Source: Diphasiastrum complanatum (lineage: Eukaryota; Streptophyta; Lycopodiopsida; Lycopodiales; Lycopodiaceae). From it: DNA of 58,793 nucleotides. The notes beneath the pieces are model-generated. The model saw only the letters and a list, made by a program, of their open reading frames with translations. It was not told the origin of the DNA and searched no databases. How positions within the stretch are numbered: the stretch's first letter is position 1; every line of letters begins with the position of its first letter. The position numbers and the translations under genes were made by a program. Below, one piece after another: positions 1-11,757 of this stretch. Location of the stretch: the NCBI GenBank assembly GCA_029204225.1, contig MU833267.1, forward strand, positions 1 to 58,793, read 5' to 3'.

Positions 1-540
1 TTTCTTGATTCTCCATGTATCTTAATTTATGTTACATTATTGATGTGTTTATTGTCATCTATTATGATAAAGATATAGGATGATCTGCAGTTCACAACAC
101 ATGTTGGGTATAAATAGGTCCTATGTACATTTCATTTTTGCAAGTTATTATTTGGTACTTACTAGGGCTCTTGTGTGGGAGAACACATGGCTTTGATATT
201 TCTTGGAGAACTTTAGCCACTAATTCTATGTGTATGCTATTTGAAGTATAACTCCTACAGCACAAGATTCTGATTAGTGTGATTTATGTGCATTGAGCAT
301 AGTTGAAGTGAGGAGCATGAATAATGATTCTTTGGGGTGATGTTGCGTGTGCTCACCATAAAGCCACCACCTCGCTAAGTTCTACTCTCTACTTCCCAAA
401 ATGAGGCTCAAGTGGCATCTTTGTCTTCACACATTGCCTTCTATTTCAACTTCATCCAGCTCCATTCTAGGCATTTCTCATTTCGTTCCTACTACCTCAT
501 CCTACCACCCATTTCCTAGTTCTAATACTTCTCCTTAGTT
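1..540. other. No gene seen
   Basis: I see no open reading frame with recognisable coding character, no RNA gene and no clear repeat boundary here. The stretch directly precedes a gypsy-like gag remnant on the plus strand and may be its degraded upstream part. Confidence 0.4.
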
Positions 541-1230
541 CCTTGGGATTTTAAGGATAGGATCCAACTTTCCATATATCCTTTGGTTCTCCTCAATGGG
601 AAAGAATTCACGAATTGGTTTGGTAGATTGGAGACCTATTTCCTTATGTTTCCAAAGACAGATCCACAACACATCTAGTTAGCCGCATTACATATAGATG
701 CTCATGTCACTCCGTAGTCACACGTTCATCAGCAGCCGCCTCGAGCCAAAAAAAAAAAACCCTAGTATGTGGCATAGGACGTTTGTCTTGCTAGGATCAA
801 TACTCAGTGGACTCTATGATAATGTGATAGTTTCCATGCACTCTCCCAAATAAGTGATTTGGCTACCTACACTACTCGTTTCATAGAGCTCTCATACTTA
901 TTTCCTAATCTTCATGAGATGGAGCTCATTTCACGATACATTGTTGGGCTACGAGACGCTCTCCAATATGATGTTTCTTTTTTTTCTGCTACCTCTCTTT
1001 CACATACCATGCCCCTTGCCAAAACTTTACAGCATAAATACTGAATTTCTTCATCTCCATCATTTGCTCCACATATTTCTCATCCTTTTTCACAACAAAT
1101 TGTACGCCTTTCCCTATGTTAGTTCTCCTCCTTTTGTTTCCACACCTCCCATGGCTTCTCGTCCCATTTTTGCTTGTCAATATACTACCACTAAGATGTC
1201 TAAAATAGCGACAAACGTTAATGTTTAATT
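541..1230 (+). mobile_element. Decayed Ty3/gypsy-type gag remnant
   Basis: Read from about 541 in the plus strand, the translation has the usual retrotransposon gag signature: a 'NGKEFTNWFGRLETYF' type segment near 595-645 followed by 'LAALHIDAHVT', and after a gap 'RFIELSYLFPNLHEMELISR' with 'VGLRDALQYDV' (859-980). These match the order of conserved blocks in the Retrotrans_gag family. The frame is broken by at least one stop (TAG near 679), an A-rich insertion near 750 and a missing central tryptophan region, so it is dead. No LTR, primer-binding site or protease could be placed with confidence around it. Confidence 0.5.
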
Positions 1231-1500
1231 GCAAATGATCATAATGCTGCAATTGTTCTCAAATCTCTACTACCGCTACTAGGGGCTCGAGTACCAAGTT
1301 GGAGATTATATTGGCTGGTCAAACTTTTACATTATTCCTATTACATGATAAAATATCATTCTCGACATTCCTTGGTTGGCCTCTTTGGGAACATAACTAC
1401 AATATCGTAGTTGTGTTAGGCTAAAGCTCTACCTAAGAGATAGTAAGAGAGATGTCTAGAATAACAAGCTACTCAATGAGGGGCCTTAGTGGCCATTTAT

Positions 1501-2670
1501 ACTAATCAAAAGCCATCACCCTTCAGTTAGAAAATATGAAAATTCACATATATTTGGCACTAGAAAAAGAACCATGCGAAACATAGGTCTTGGGCATGTC
1601 AAATCCAAATAAAGTGTACACCTCCATTGTTAACAATATCAATTAACATGCTACTAGTTATACTTCCTAACCGTAGGCTTGTCAAAACACCCAAAGCTGT
1701 ACTGTAGAATGAAAGTCCTCCCACCCTTATAGCTCCTACTTGCCATTCCAGTTGCATCCACGCATGGTTGGTCAGGCCCGCTGGATCCATAAGTGCCAGA
1801 TGTTATCATTTGTAAGCATTCACAAAAATTCCCCTAGTTATTTTGTTCACCATGTATTATAAAAAGGAAAAAGAAATAAAAAAAACATAAAAATCGACAG
1901 TCAAGGTAAATTCTTTTATTTGGAGACCCTTCTTGCAAGATGTGGCAGCTCCTAGGTAGTAGAATAAATTTAATTTACTAAGGTCCGAAGGTCCTAAGTT
2001 AGTTAAGTTAATTTGGGTCCAAACTCTTGACATGCAAGAGAGTTATTGGGTCCCTACATTTTTAATCTCTCTCTAGACTAATTTTGTGGGTCCTAGAGAC
2101 TCGTACATGGCTAGGAACTAGTTAACTACTATTCCTACCTAATACACTACATGCAAACAAAGAGAGAACTCCTACATGCCAATCGGCCTACTACCATGCA
2201 TTGTACCCTTGATTCTCAACCAAAAAATATAAAAAGGGCTCTCCTCTCCTCAAGCGCTGATCTTCTTGAGATCCTGGGTGGAGGAGAAATCGTGAGAGAG
2301 GGTGGAGAGCCTTTCCCTTCCCATCCTCTTGGTGATTCGGTAGTATTCTCTGCATCAATTCTTGTATTTTGCTTATGTTCTTTCCATCAATTTCTATGCT
2401 TTCTTGTTGTCCCGAGTTTTAGATCCAATCAGCCATTCTAATTTTCTGATTTCTACATGTAGGCTGAAATCTACAGTTGCTCGATACTCGATCAATCCTT
2501 GTTAGATCACTTGCAGATTCTCTGTTATGGATAGAGGTTTCCATTGGGTGTACTCACATCAAATTCGGTGCTGATTTGGAGGAGATCTAAACAATTTTCC
2601 AAATCAGATTTGCGCCTATTTTCAAAGCTGATTTCTGATTTGTGATCTAGAAAACTATTTTGATGTCAGT
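1501..2670. other. Unassigned stretch, possible LTR/leader sequence
   Basis: No gene is visible. Around 2228 there is a TATA-like TATAAAAAGGG followed by pyrimidine- and GA-rich leader-like sequence, which resembles the promoter and leader of a plant LTR, but no TG/CA ends, primer-binding site or second copy was found to prove it. Confidence 0.25.
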
Positions 2671-2673
2671 TTT

Positions 2674-2833
2674 CATGTCTCAACTAGAGTGTCTGGGTCC
2701 TCTTAAGGTCATTAGTCACAAACAGGCTTCGACGTGGAATTAAATCTAGGCGTGACCAATAATCTCAAACACTAAAGGGCCGGTCTACCATATGAGGACT
2801 ATTCCATGTCCTTAGCTCAATATGGTCATAACA
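2674..2833 (-). mobile_element. Partial gypsy LTR, same family as 58332-58761
   Basis: This 160-bp segment is clearly homologous to the end of the LTR at the right edge of the window (58606-58761). Both share the blocks GAGTGTCTGGGTCCTC, the CTCGAACACTAGAGGGCC-type block and ACTATTCCATGTCCTTAGCT, and both terminate at a TAACA. In minus orientation the sequence begins with TGTTATGACC, a canonical LTR start. The rest of the LTR is missing, and the sequence to its right is integrase coding rather than a polypurine tract, so this copy is deleted or recombined. Confidence 0.6.
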
Positions 2834-4850
2834 ACAGGGAATGACATTCATGAAGGATTTTCTCACGAAGTTCATTCACGTCTAGCACGTATATCTTACC
2901 ATTTCTCTTAAGCATGCCATCATCAATGGCGTATACCAAACAAGTGTGCGCCCGATCAAAGGTACCCATCTGAGTGGTGCCATCCAAATTATCGGTAATG
3001 ACACATGCACTAGACACTTGCTGGGAGTGCTCATCCGACTATTGAGCATGCCTGATCTCTATCACAAGATCACTTTCTAAGATCTATGACCGTAAAGGCC
3101 ATTTGATACATCATAAGAAATAATGCATTAGCTACCACATTCTCCTTACCCTTGCAATAGTGACTTTCCAAATGAAATTCTTGCATCAGCTCGGCCCAAT
3201 GCGCCTGGCAGCCTCTCAACTCTGGCTGATTGCAAAAGTACTGTCTTACTATACTAGGATGTCGTCGATGAAAATACTTCCCGTCCAGCAAGTCATCAAT
3301 TTGTGGCATCGGGTAGCGTTGCTTTATTGGGAGCTTATTAAGTGCACGATAATCACACCCAAAACGAGCCATCATTTTTCTTAACTAACATGGTGGGGGA
3401 CACAAAGGATGAGAAAGAAGGTTGTATGTACCCTAACTTGAGGTATTCATCTAGCATCTTCTTCACCTCATCCTCCTTCCTAAGACTCATCCTATACAAT
3501 GGTCGACAAACTGGATCGAACCCTAGAGTGAGCTCAATCTTATGCTCCACAATCTGGCTGGGAGGCAATCCAACCGGATTCTCCTGCATTAACATAGCCT
3601 TAAACTCTTTGACTAATTGACTCATTTAGACTGTTAAATTCTTGTGAGTGCAAATGAATTGTTGATGCCAAAGAATCACACGATGTAAATAGTTGTACTA
3701 CACTAGTATCATGCCTTCTACCATCACTAGATTAACCAATACATCACTACAATTATCCACATTCATCACATAACAACAATAGAGATACTGCAAAGGTACT
3801 TTCTTTATTTGAGTAGCTGAGACAAGGGGGCCAATTGGCAACTTCATCTCACCTCTCAAGACATGAGACAAACCCTCATGCTTAAATTTATATACATGAG
3901 TACTAAAATTTATAGTTTTTACATAGCTGCATGCCAACGCTTACTTGGCACTAATCAAAACGTGCTAGTCTAGTTATTTCAAGTCTAACTTGTCCTTGTA
4001 CCCCTGTATAGTAATAGACATCTATACAAGTTGACGATCCCAAATCTCAGTAGCCTTCCCATCAAGCATCTCGACTATATACCAATAGGCTGAAGGTACC
4101 ATGGAAATCTTCAATCTCTTGACAAGTTGGGAGTTGATAATGTTATAGGATGAGCCCGTGTCGAAGACGACAACCACATCATGACCAACCACTCGTCCCC
4201 TCATCCTGATCAGCATTGTATCATCAAAAACATAACCCATTTGACCTTTAATAGAAAGAAAGCATACATGTGTATCAGGAACTACTCTATGAACTCAAAT
4301 AATCATTACCTTGCTACGAGGAGTCTCATATTCGTCTTCACTACCTAACATATCTTCATCCAAGTCTGCTGGAGTGGTGGCTGGGGCGCCTTCATTCTCT
4401 CGAGCCTACAATGCATGCAGCTTCTTGCGTTTACGTCTAGGGCACTCATGAAAGAGATGCTTACCAAGACAATAGTAGCATACTCTTTCAGTCTTTGCCT
4501 TCTCCTTATCATGCGGGCTCATATTAGAACCACCAAAGGCACGACGCAACTCTTTTGCTTTGCGCCGCTATGCACTTGTATCTCCGTTGGCTTCAAAGGA
4601 AAACCTATGCTGCTTGCTAGGCCAGGTTCCCTAAAACCCTGGCGCTAGGTACCAAGCGTGCTAGCCAACTCCACTTGAATTTCACCTTTGACTTGCCTTC
4701 ATAAATCAAGGCCTTTGCAATGGAATCTTCAAGGGTCTTGCAAGCCTCATTCAACACATGAGGACGCAAGTCTCCTCACAAGCCAAAAAATAAACTTGTG
4801 GACCTACATCCATATCCGATAACCATCTGCATAACAACACAAAAAGCAAT
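2834..4850 (-). mobile_element. Degenerate Ty3/gypsy chromovirus-like gag-pol
   Basis: Reading right to left: gag end with a zinc-knuckle-like CYYCLGKHLFHEC (about 4500-4460); aspartic protease 'VVVFDTGSSYNIINSQLV' with an intact DTGS (4240-4022); reverse transcriptase N-terminus '[30 protein letters not shown]' (3625-3353) and 'YRALNKLPIKQRYPMPQIDD' (about 3330-3285); then an abrupt jump to RNase H 'FCNQPELRGCQAHWAELMQE' and 'GKENVVANAL'; then the H2C2 zinc-finger region of integrase 'LREKILHECHS' (to 2834). The RT palm with YVDD is deleted near 3270 and most of integrase near 2834. The protein closely resembles the chromovirus in the 36-50 kb intron, so both belong to one family. Confidence 0.85.
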
Positions 4851-5370
4851 CTTTGACGGTACCAATGTTTCGTGAACCTTTTCGAAAAGCCTTTTCACAA
4901 CACGTTTGAAACGGGAAAGAATCGGCTTTGTCGGAAAGAAATGGCAAAACGTTTTTTAGGGTTTTTTTTTTTTTTGCTTGGTTTAATTCCTGGCCTTTAG
5001 TTAGAGGAAAAACAAGTGTCGTTTTATTGTCTAGAGATTGAATATAGCTCTATACAATAACTCGTGATACTCAAATGATTGAGGACTCAATGAGACATTG
5101 CAATTTGAGATACATCACACAATGCACATGCACAATGTTTTTTACTATTCTCTACCGTTCTAACTTCTAACTAAAGTTTTATATGCCAAATTTTCAATAG
5201 ATTAACTAATAAAAATCTTGAATTCCATATGTAAAAAACTAGCTAGTACTTTCTAAATAGTAAATAGTAAAATCACAATTACCAATTACACCACAATATG
5301 TCTTTGCTGACAATCAGTAAGTAAATCATGTCTTACAATCATAAAATTAAAAAGACTAAAGAGTCATGAG
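4851..5370. other. AT-rich stretch without gene
   Basis: Contains a short cluster of TTTCG/CGAAA-rich words at 4865-4940 and a poly-T run near 4965-4976. No coding sequence is visible. It ends at the first base of a copia LTR. Confidence 0.4.
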
Positions 5371-5772
5371 TGTTAGAATTAATGGTTAATTGTAGAGGCC
5401 AGCCTGCGTGCTAGAAGGCCTATTTCTATTTTTAGTATAGGTACTATCTATTTTTAGTATAGGTACCTAAGTTAGTACCAATTTTGCTAGAATAGTATAG
5501 AAATCTATTTTAACCAAGTTAGCATAAATTTCTATTGTTAAGACTTCATAATTAGCATTTCAATTGCTATTGTAGTAGAATAGCTTTTGCTTTTCATTGT
5601 GGACAGCCTCTATAAGAGTAGATGGGCGCCCACCTCCATTGTTATCTCAGTTTCCAGCTTATGAAGCATAGCTTCTTGCAGTCTCTCTTCTTCTTCAGCT
5701 TGTGGTTGATGTTTTGTGTGAGTACTAATAAGATTAGTCTACTCCGATTAGAGAATCTCTTTGATTCTAACA
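5371..5772 (+). repeat. Copia 5' LTR
   Basis: A 402-bp LTR starting TGTTAGAATT and ending ATTCTAACA, so the ends form an inverted repeat with canonical TG..CA. It is followed immediately by a primer-binding site. Its first 82 bases recur without a difference at 6871-6952. An internal direct repeat, CTATTTTTAGTATAGGTAC, occurs twice near 5428-5471. The 3' third contains a TATAAGAG box near 5611. Confidence 0.9.
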
Positions 5773-5784
5773 TGGTATCAGAGC
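5773..5784 (+). other. Copia primer-binding site (initiator tRNA-Met)
   Basis: TGGTATCAGAGC directly after the LTR terminal CA is the standard primer-binding site of plant Ty1/copia elements, complementary to initiator methionine tRNA. Confidence 0.9.
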
Positions 5785-6860
5785 ACTTGGTTTGCAAGTT
5801 AAAGAAAGCATTATATGGGTTGAAGCAAGCACCTAGAACATGGTATACACGTCAACAATTATTTTTTGAAGTAGAATTTTCATAGAAGCATGTCAGAGTC
5901 AACGCTTTATATTATGAAAGATTTGGATGACATAGTCATTATTGTTCTTTATGTAGATGATCTTATTATCACAGGGTCAAATAAGTCACTAATAGAGAAG
6001 ATAAAGAACAATCTTTCACAGGAGTTTGATATGAAAGATTTAGAGAGACTTCAATATTGTTTGGGTATTGAAGTTTGGAGATCAAAGGAAAGTCTTTTCA
6101 TATCACAAGCAAAGTATGCAAGAGAGTTACTCAAGAAGTTTAACATGCTTGATTGTAAAGAGGAAAATTCTGAAAGTGTGAATGAAACACTTTGTAGGCA
6201 GCTTGTAGGTAGTCTTATCTATCTAACGACTACTCGACCAGACATTTCATATGCAGTGAGCATGGTGAGTCAGTTCATGTCTTTACCAAAAGTTTGTCAT
6301 TGGAAAGGGGCAAAAAGGATTTTGCGTTATGTCAAAGGGACACTCAGGTATGGCATTTATTATGGTAAAGGAACAAAAATAAAACTTGAGGGTTTTGTTG
6401 ATGCTGACTGGGTAGGAAATGCAGAAGATAGAAGATCGACTACAGGATATGCATTTAATCTTGGAACAGGAACTATATCTTGGAGTAGTAAAAAGCAACC
6501 AACAATTGCTTTATCTTCTACAGAGGCAGAGTACAGGGCTACTACATCAGCAACTTGTGAAGCAATTTGGTTACGAAGGATTCTAAAAGACCTTCATATA
6601 GAACAAGTTGAACCTACATTTCTATGGTGTGACAATCAGAGTTGTATACAGCTTGCAAAGAATCCAGTATTTCATAGCAGGTCAAAGCATATTGAAGTTT
6701 AGCAGCATTTTATACGAGAAAAGTTACAAAGTGGTGAAGTAGAGTTGATCTACTGTGACACCAATGATCAAGTTGCAGATATCTTCACAAAATGACTTGG
6801 TCGTGAAAAATTTGAGAAGTTCAGGACTCTCCTAGGTGTTATTGATAATTATTATCCATT
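5785..6860 (+). mobile_element. Copia pol remnant: RT C-terminus and RNase H
   Basis: Directly after the primer-binding site the sequence enters the middle of reverse transcriptase ('LKKALYGLKQAPRTWY', 5797-5844), so gag, protease, integrase and the RT N-terminus are deleted. After a stop at 5883 the frame 5890-6702 carries the catalytic 'VLYVDDLIITG', 'YCLGIEVWRS' and then RNase H: 'GFVDADWVGNAEDRRSTTGY', 'ALSSTEAEYRA', 'LWCDNQSCIQLAKNPVFHSR'. A TAG at 6700-6702 replaces the codon normally preceding 'HHFIRE', and a TGA interrupts the C-terminal 'DIFTK' motif near 6793. Reading resumes to 'YYPLRGE'. The element is non-autonomous and inactive as a protein source, yet its LTR ends are identical. 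Confidence 0.9.
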
Positions 6861-6870
6861 AAGGGGGGAG
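6861..6870 (+). other. Copia polypurine tract
   Basis: AAGGGGGGAG immediately before the 3' LTR start; the expected plus-strand primer position for a Ty1/copia element. Confidence 0.85.
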
Positions 6871-6952
6871 TGTTAGAATTAATGGTTAATTGTAGAGGCC
6901 AGCCTGCGTGCTAGAAGGCCTATTTCTATTTTTAGTATAGGTACTATCTATT
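6871..6952 (+). repeat. Copia 3' LTR, truncated after 82 bp
   Basis: Identical by eye to bases 1-82 of the 5' LTR at 5371. The match ends exactly where the internal direct repeat of the 5' LTR would continue, and the following sequence is unrelated to this LTR. Truncation by recombination or by a later event is inferred. Confidence 0.85.
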
Positions 6953-7213
6953 AGATTCACCTAGAATAGAGTCCTATGCATGGACCAACTATTCATAGAA
7001 TTGTTATTGATAACTCTACACATGCATACACTGTCTCATACCTTGTCCAAACTCCATTTAGTGTGTTCTGGGCCTCACAAGGATATTAGTTACTTTCGGG
7101 TCACGTCCAGTATGACGTGGCATAACTAACAGCTTGTTTCACTAGAGTACTGTCGTGTATCCAAGACTAGGAGTATACTGTATCCTATGTACTGGTCATG
7201 GACATAACAATAT
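6953..7213. repeat. Possible diverged gypsy LTR piece
   Basis: The order of words (a GTGCATGGACC-like block, then GTGTTCTGGGCCTC..ATTAGT, then GTCATGGACATAACA) parallels the LTR at 58332-58761 and the fragment at 2674-2833, but with low identity. I read it as a related, old LTR. The alternative is chance similarity of AT-rich sequence. Confidence 0.35.
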
Positions 7214-7487
7214 TGCATAGATTTGAATCGCTATTTCATTCTTGAGCGGCTTTGAGTTTCATTTGCAACTTCAAATAGAAGTGCGTCCACTGATCACAAT
7301 ATCAAATAACATGCTAATACTGAAAGTAATAAAATGTATAATGATGCAAAACAAAAGAGCATGTGATGGCTATCATATGGACATGTATGTCCACAACAAC
7401 CATCACTTATTGCTCCATCATTGCCTCAAGTACTTTCTGATCTTTTGCATAAACTTGAACATGTTTAAGTGAACCTTCTTCGCTACC

Positions 7488-8655
7488 ACCATTGTGGGAT
7501 GTCAATCACCAAATAGATCTTGTGCTTGTTACCACTCCTTCATGTCCTCTATATAGTATGTCTAAATCTCAAGATGATGAAGTACAACATCAAGTATCTA
7601 ATTTGTTATGCCAAGGTGTGATTGTTCCCTATCATAGCCCTTTTGGTACCCTATTTTGCTTGTTAATACGAAACGTGGTACCAAACACCTTTGCCTTGAC
7701 TATCATGCCTTGAGCAAGCTTACCATCTATAACCAGTATCCCATTCTCCTTATGGATGATCTTTTTGGCAAGTTGGGCTGCGCTAAACTTTTTCCCAAAA
7801 TTGACCTTCGCTCTGGTTATCACCAAATTAGCATGCATCGTTCTAGTAAATACAAAACTGCTTTTCGTACCCCATTTGGCCTTTACGAATACGACATGTT
7901 ACCTTTTGGTGTCACCGCTACCTTCTAGAATGCCATGAACAATATCCTATGTCCCTTACTTGGCAAATGTGTCCTTGCTTATTTCGATGATATCCTATTT
8001 TTAAATCTCACTCTTGCTACGCATGTCTCCATTTGTAGTCTACTTTCTTGTTCTTGCCTCGCCTTAGTTTCTAAAAATATTGTTTGTCTTGATCCCAAGA
8101 AACTCCAAGATATTTCTACTTCGCCTATTCGTGCTAATGTCCGTGAGGTGAATACGTTTCTTGGCCTTCCTCTTCATCTTCCTATTCCACACTTTGCTTT
8201 TGTTGCTTCTCCCTTGCATACTTGGTTAGCAAAAGGATGCCTCTTTCATATGCAGTTTTGAGTGCCAGCTTGCCTTTGACACCCTCAAGACTTTGCTTAC
8301 CACCTGTCCTGTTCTGTCTTTCTCATTTGGATCAAAATTTATTGTCAAGACCGATTCTGTTCTACAGAACTTTCCTACGCCAATCCCATGGCGTCATTCC
8401 CTATGAATCTCATCACCTCTATTCTTATGAATAGTTCTCATGAAAATGTTTGCACTCAAGAAATGGCGACACTATCTTTATTGTGTTCATTTTGATATTT
8501 TTACCGATCACCATTCTATACGCTACCTTCATACTCGGAAGGATCTTAATGATCACCAATACCATTCATTACCTTCAGTTTTACATTCGTTTCACTTTCA
8601 TATTCATTATAAGCCCAGAAAAACCAATGTTGCCGCTAATGCTTTATCCTGACTT
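7488..8655 (+). mobile_element. Decayed Ty3/gypsy RT and RNase H
   Basis: Pieces in three frames line up as one polymerase. They are the RT N-terminus 'MSKSQDDEVQHQVSNLLCQG' and 'SPFGTLF' (7492-7655), 'LDYHALSKLTIYNQYPILLM' then 'KIDLRSGYHQI' and 'TPFGLYEYDMLPFGVT' (7656-7928), the catalytic 'LAYFDDILFL' (7973-8005) and RNase H 'WRHYLYCVHFDIFTDHHSIR' ending 'NVAANALS' (8440-8652). The second catalytic residues (FDD for YVDD/FIDD) are still visible. Several frameshifts and a stop at 7927 show it is inactive. No LTRs are attached. Confidence 0.85.
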
Positions 8656-10565
8656 CTTGCCCTTGTGTACAACATTGTCACTGCTTTGCCTTGCCCCTTG
8701 CCTTCTAGTTCGTATCATTGTGTACCCCCATGACTTGTCTTGAACGTGATTGGGATCAGCATTTTTGTCTTTTCGAAACTTACAAGCATCACACATTCAT
8801 ACGAAAGAAGAAACACAAAGAGAGGAGAAGAAAGCTATGGTTGAATGAATAATCTCATCAGCTTAGTACAAGACAATAATATTCCCAATGTAAGAGTGTC
8901 TAATATGCTCTACAAGGTTATGGTCCAATTCTTAGAAATGAAAAGCCAACCACCAAATGCCTTTAGCAATAGACACTTAATGAATTTTTCTTTGTAGAAG
9001 TGCGCCCTCGTACTAGAGTCCAAATAGTCTAAAGAGAGATTAAAATATGGCCATGGAACCCCCACTTGAAGCTGGGTTGGACCCAATACACTAAACTACA
9101 AAACAATGTAAATCAAGCCTACGTATGACAAAATTGGGCATTAGTAAAAATTGGAACGCAATTCTAACACTTGACAAGTAGAGCAAATTTAGCAAAGGTA
9201 TAAGTCTACAGTTGACCGCAATTGGCGACGTGGAATTTCATGTAGCAGATCATGCGTATCGTTCTATCATAATCCTTTACTTGCTAATCAAGCACATGCT
9301 CTTGCTACTACTATATCTTCTTAGGGTGCTCCCGATCATATTCTTGTAACTCCTACTAATGTACTCCTTTATGTTGCTTCATCTATGGAGTTTTTTTTTC
9401 TTTTGCCCATATTGGGCAAAAATTATGGACTATTGGGGTCATGAACATGTACTAGAGGGCCTATCTTCATTATGACAGGGCTTATATTCATATACGAGGC
9501 CTACATTAATTTGTTGGACACCGCCTTTCTTATTCATTTATAGGCCTAAAGGCCTTCTTTATGCATATATTTTGAAACTGGCCAAAGGCCCAATTATTAA
9601 TATTTTGTATCCTAGACTGGGGGTCTTGCTAAGAGCCTTCAAGGGCAATTTTTAAACAACGATATCACTCATCTAAATTTGCATAGGCGTCTAGGTTATT
9701 GGGCACATTTGGCCTATCTGTTCCCACCTCCCTAGGGGCTGCCACGACTACATCCACCAATTTATTCACAAAGCATATGTGCGACATATATGATTTGGCT
9801 CATTGGGGGCCAAGCTAGACTTTTATTGACAACACTTTTTAGATGCCACCAGCCTTCCTACACTTCCGACCTCCCTGGACATTGAAATCTCAAGCCTTCA
9901 AATTGTAGTAGGACAATTTAGGGTTCCATCCCACTAGCTACAGGTGGAGATTAGACACTTTCAGGGGATTGCACATAAGCACGGAATTTGTCATGTGTGT
10001 TATGTGGATGGGACAAGTCGTAGGAGTATTTTATCCTTCAATGTCGTCTCTTCTACAAGATTCAAGGGAAGTACTATTGCCTTTTTCAAAATCAACCAAT
10101 GACCCTACGATCCTTGATGGCAGATGAGGGCCAGAGATGTGTTGCCTTGATGATTAGAGAGACTTTCTAGTTCAGGAGTACCATGTGCTCTACCAAGATT
10201 GCTAGAGGACTAAGTCTACTACAACCATCCATCACCTAATACTTCTCTCGTCCTCGCTTGCAACCGGGGAGTGATTTAGAGGATGAGGTAGAGATTCCTG
10301 CTAGGCACCCCTTCAAGAGGCAATGCAGACTTGCCACACGTCCCACCATAGTCGACATGACTCGCCATACTACTACATTATGTTCTGGTACCCAACTATG
10401 ATCATCATGATGAGCTATATCTTTGACATCCACTTTTGCCACCACCACCATTACGTCTTTCTTCATATCTCATTGATATACTTTATGGCCTCATCACAAT
10501 TTGTGAGATACATCAACTAGATAGTTGTGTTCTTATTGCATATTAGATTTGGTTTGGACTTTTGG
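8656..10565. other. Unassigned repeat-like DNA
   Basis: No convincing gene. Near 9945-9990 the plus strand reads 'EIRHFQGIAHKHGICHVC', which weakly resembles the C-terminal zinc region of the LINE found at 11205, so part of this stretch may be an older LINE copy. The remainder holds only short chance frames. Confidence 0.3.
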
Positions 10566-11345
10566 TACTTCATTTCATGGAATTTGTTTCATTGATTAGT
10601 CGATTACATTGTTTTGTGGAGACATTGGGACAGCTGGTTTTAGAGCACAATATTTCACCTCTTATCGTACATTCACTCCACGAACTAATATAGAGGAAGC
10701 TAGTTCCAAGAAGGAGAGGGTCTACTACTATTTTGTAGATTTCAAAAGGACTTCGATTCAATTCCTAGGCACTTCGTAATCCAAAGATTGAGAGATTTAT
10801 ATGTTCCAGTGGATACTGTTTTGGCGGTCATGGAGCTTATATCCAATATAGTTGTAAAAGGGGGGTGTTCTCTCTCACCTACGCTCTTTGGACTAGACAT
10901 TAATGAGCTGGAGTCAATTGTATCTCAAGGTAATGGTCGGCAGTCATGGAGCTTATATCCAATATAGTTGTAAAAGTGGGGGGGGGAGTGTTCTCTCTCA
11001 CCTACGCTCTTTGGACTAAATATTAATGAGCTGGAGTCAATTATATCTCAAGGTAATGGTCGAGTTTGAGGTCAATATACAAAAGATTGAGAATATGGCT
11101 TTTAACACATCGAGATCAGGAGATATCATATGCTTTACGCTCCACCTAGGGCCAATTTACAATATCTTTACACCATCTTCATATTGACATAGAACAGTTT
11201 CGTGGTATCCCAATAGAGGATAGGACTTGTTAAATGTGCTCCTTGTGGGACGTAAAGATCATTTCATTTTTCATTGTCCTTTATACTATGAATTGGAAGT
11301 CATTGTTATTGCCTTTATTAGGATCTAGCGGCACTTCACTCATTG
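10566..11345 (+). mobile_element. LINE (non-LTR) reverse transcriptase remnant
   Basis: The plus strand reads, across frame breaks, 'YYFVDFKRTSIQFLGTS' (about 10728-10775), 'LRDLYVPVDTVLAVMELI' (about 10790-10845), then 'GCSLSPTLFGLDINELES' (about 10864-10917). This is the conserved RT order of LINEs (VDFKKAFD, then G-PLSPTLFG-IDELE). Near 11205-11290 'IPIEDRTC..CSLWDVKDHFIFHC' matches the C-terminal cysteine/histidine motif of such elements. The polymerase is broken by stops and by an internal tandem duplication (10827-11064). I cannot assign the LINE clade. The family is a plausible source of the enzyme that moved the SINEs at 14026 and 37703, but nothing in the sequence links them directly. 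Confidence 0.7.
10827..11064 (+). repeat. 116-bp tandem duplication inside the LINE
   Basis: The segment starting GTCATGGAGCTTATATCC at 10827 is repeated from 10943. The second copy differs mainly by a longer G run near 10978 and a few substitutions (for example GACAT/ATAT near 11020). The duplicated part covers the 'SPTLFGLDINELE' block. Confidence 0.85.
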
Positions 11346-11664
11346 ATATCTTACAAGCATCAAAGATGTGTAGCCCTTATGTGACGGGAGATGTCTCACC
11401 TCAGGGATGATACAAGCCGCCAAGGCACAACTACCATTTCGTCTTCCTATACTTATATCACTTCTTTTTTCTCCAAATGATGCATACAAGATTCTAATCT
11501 AAAGGATGACACTCTTATTCCATATAGACATTACGACAAGGTTTGCTTGAATGATCATGAGCTTCGCATTCCTCTAAACACACATGGTTCATCTTTAACA
11601 CCATTTCAATGGGTTCAGCCTTATGTACCCAATACCTTAAGGTACTATATAGACATTAATAAAG

Positions 11665-11667
<3 letters not shown>

Positions 11668-11756
<89 letters not shown>
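11668..11756. repeat. (CT)n microsatellite
   Basis: About 89 bp of uninterrupted CT dinucleotides. The Ser-Leu and Arg-Glu reading frames through it are artefacts. Confidence 0.97.
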
Positions 11757-11757
<1 letters not shown>

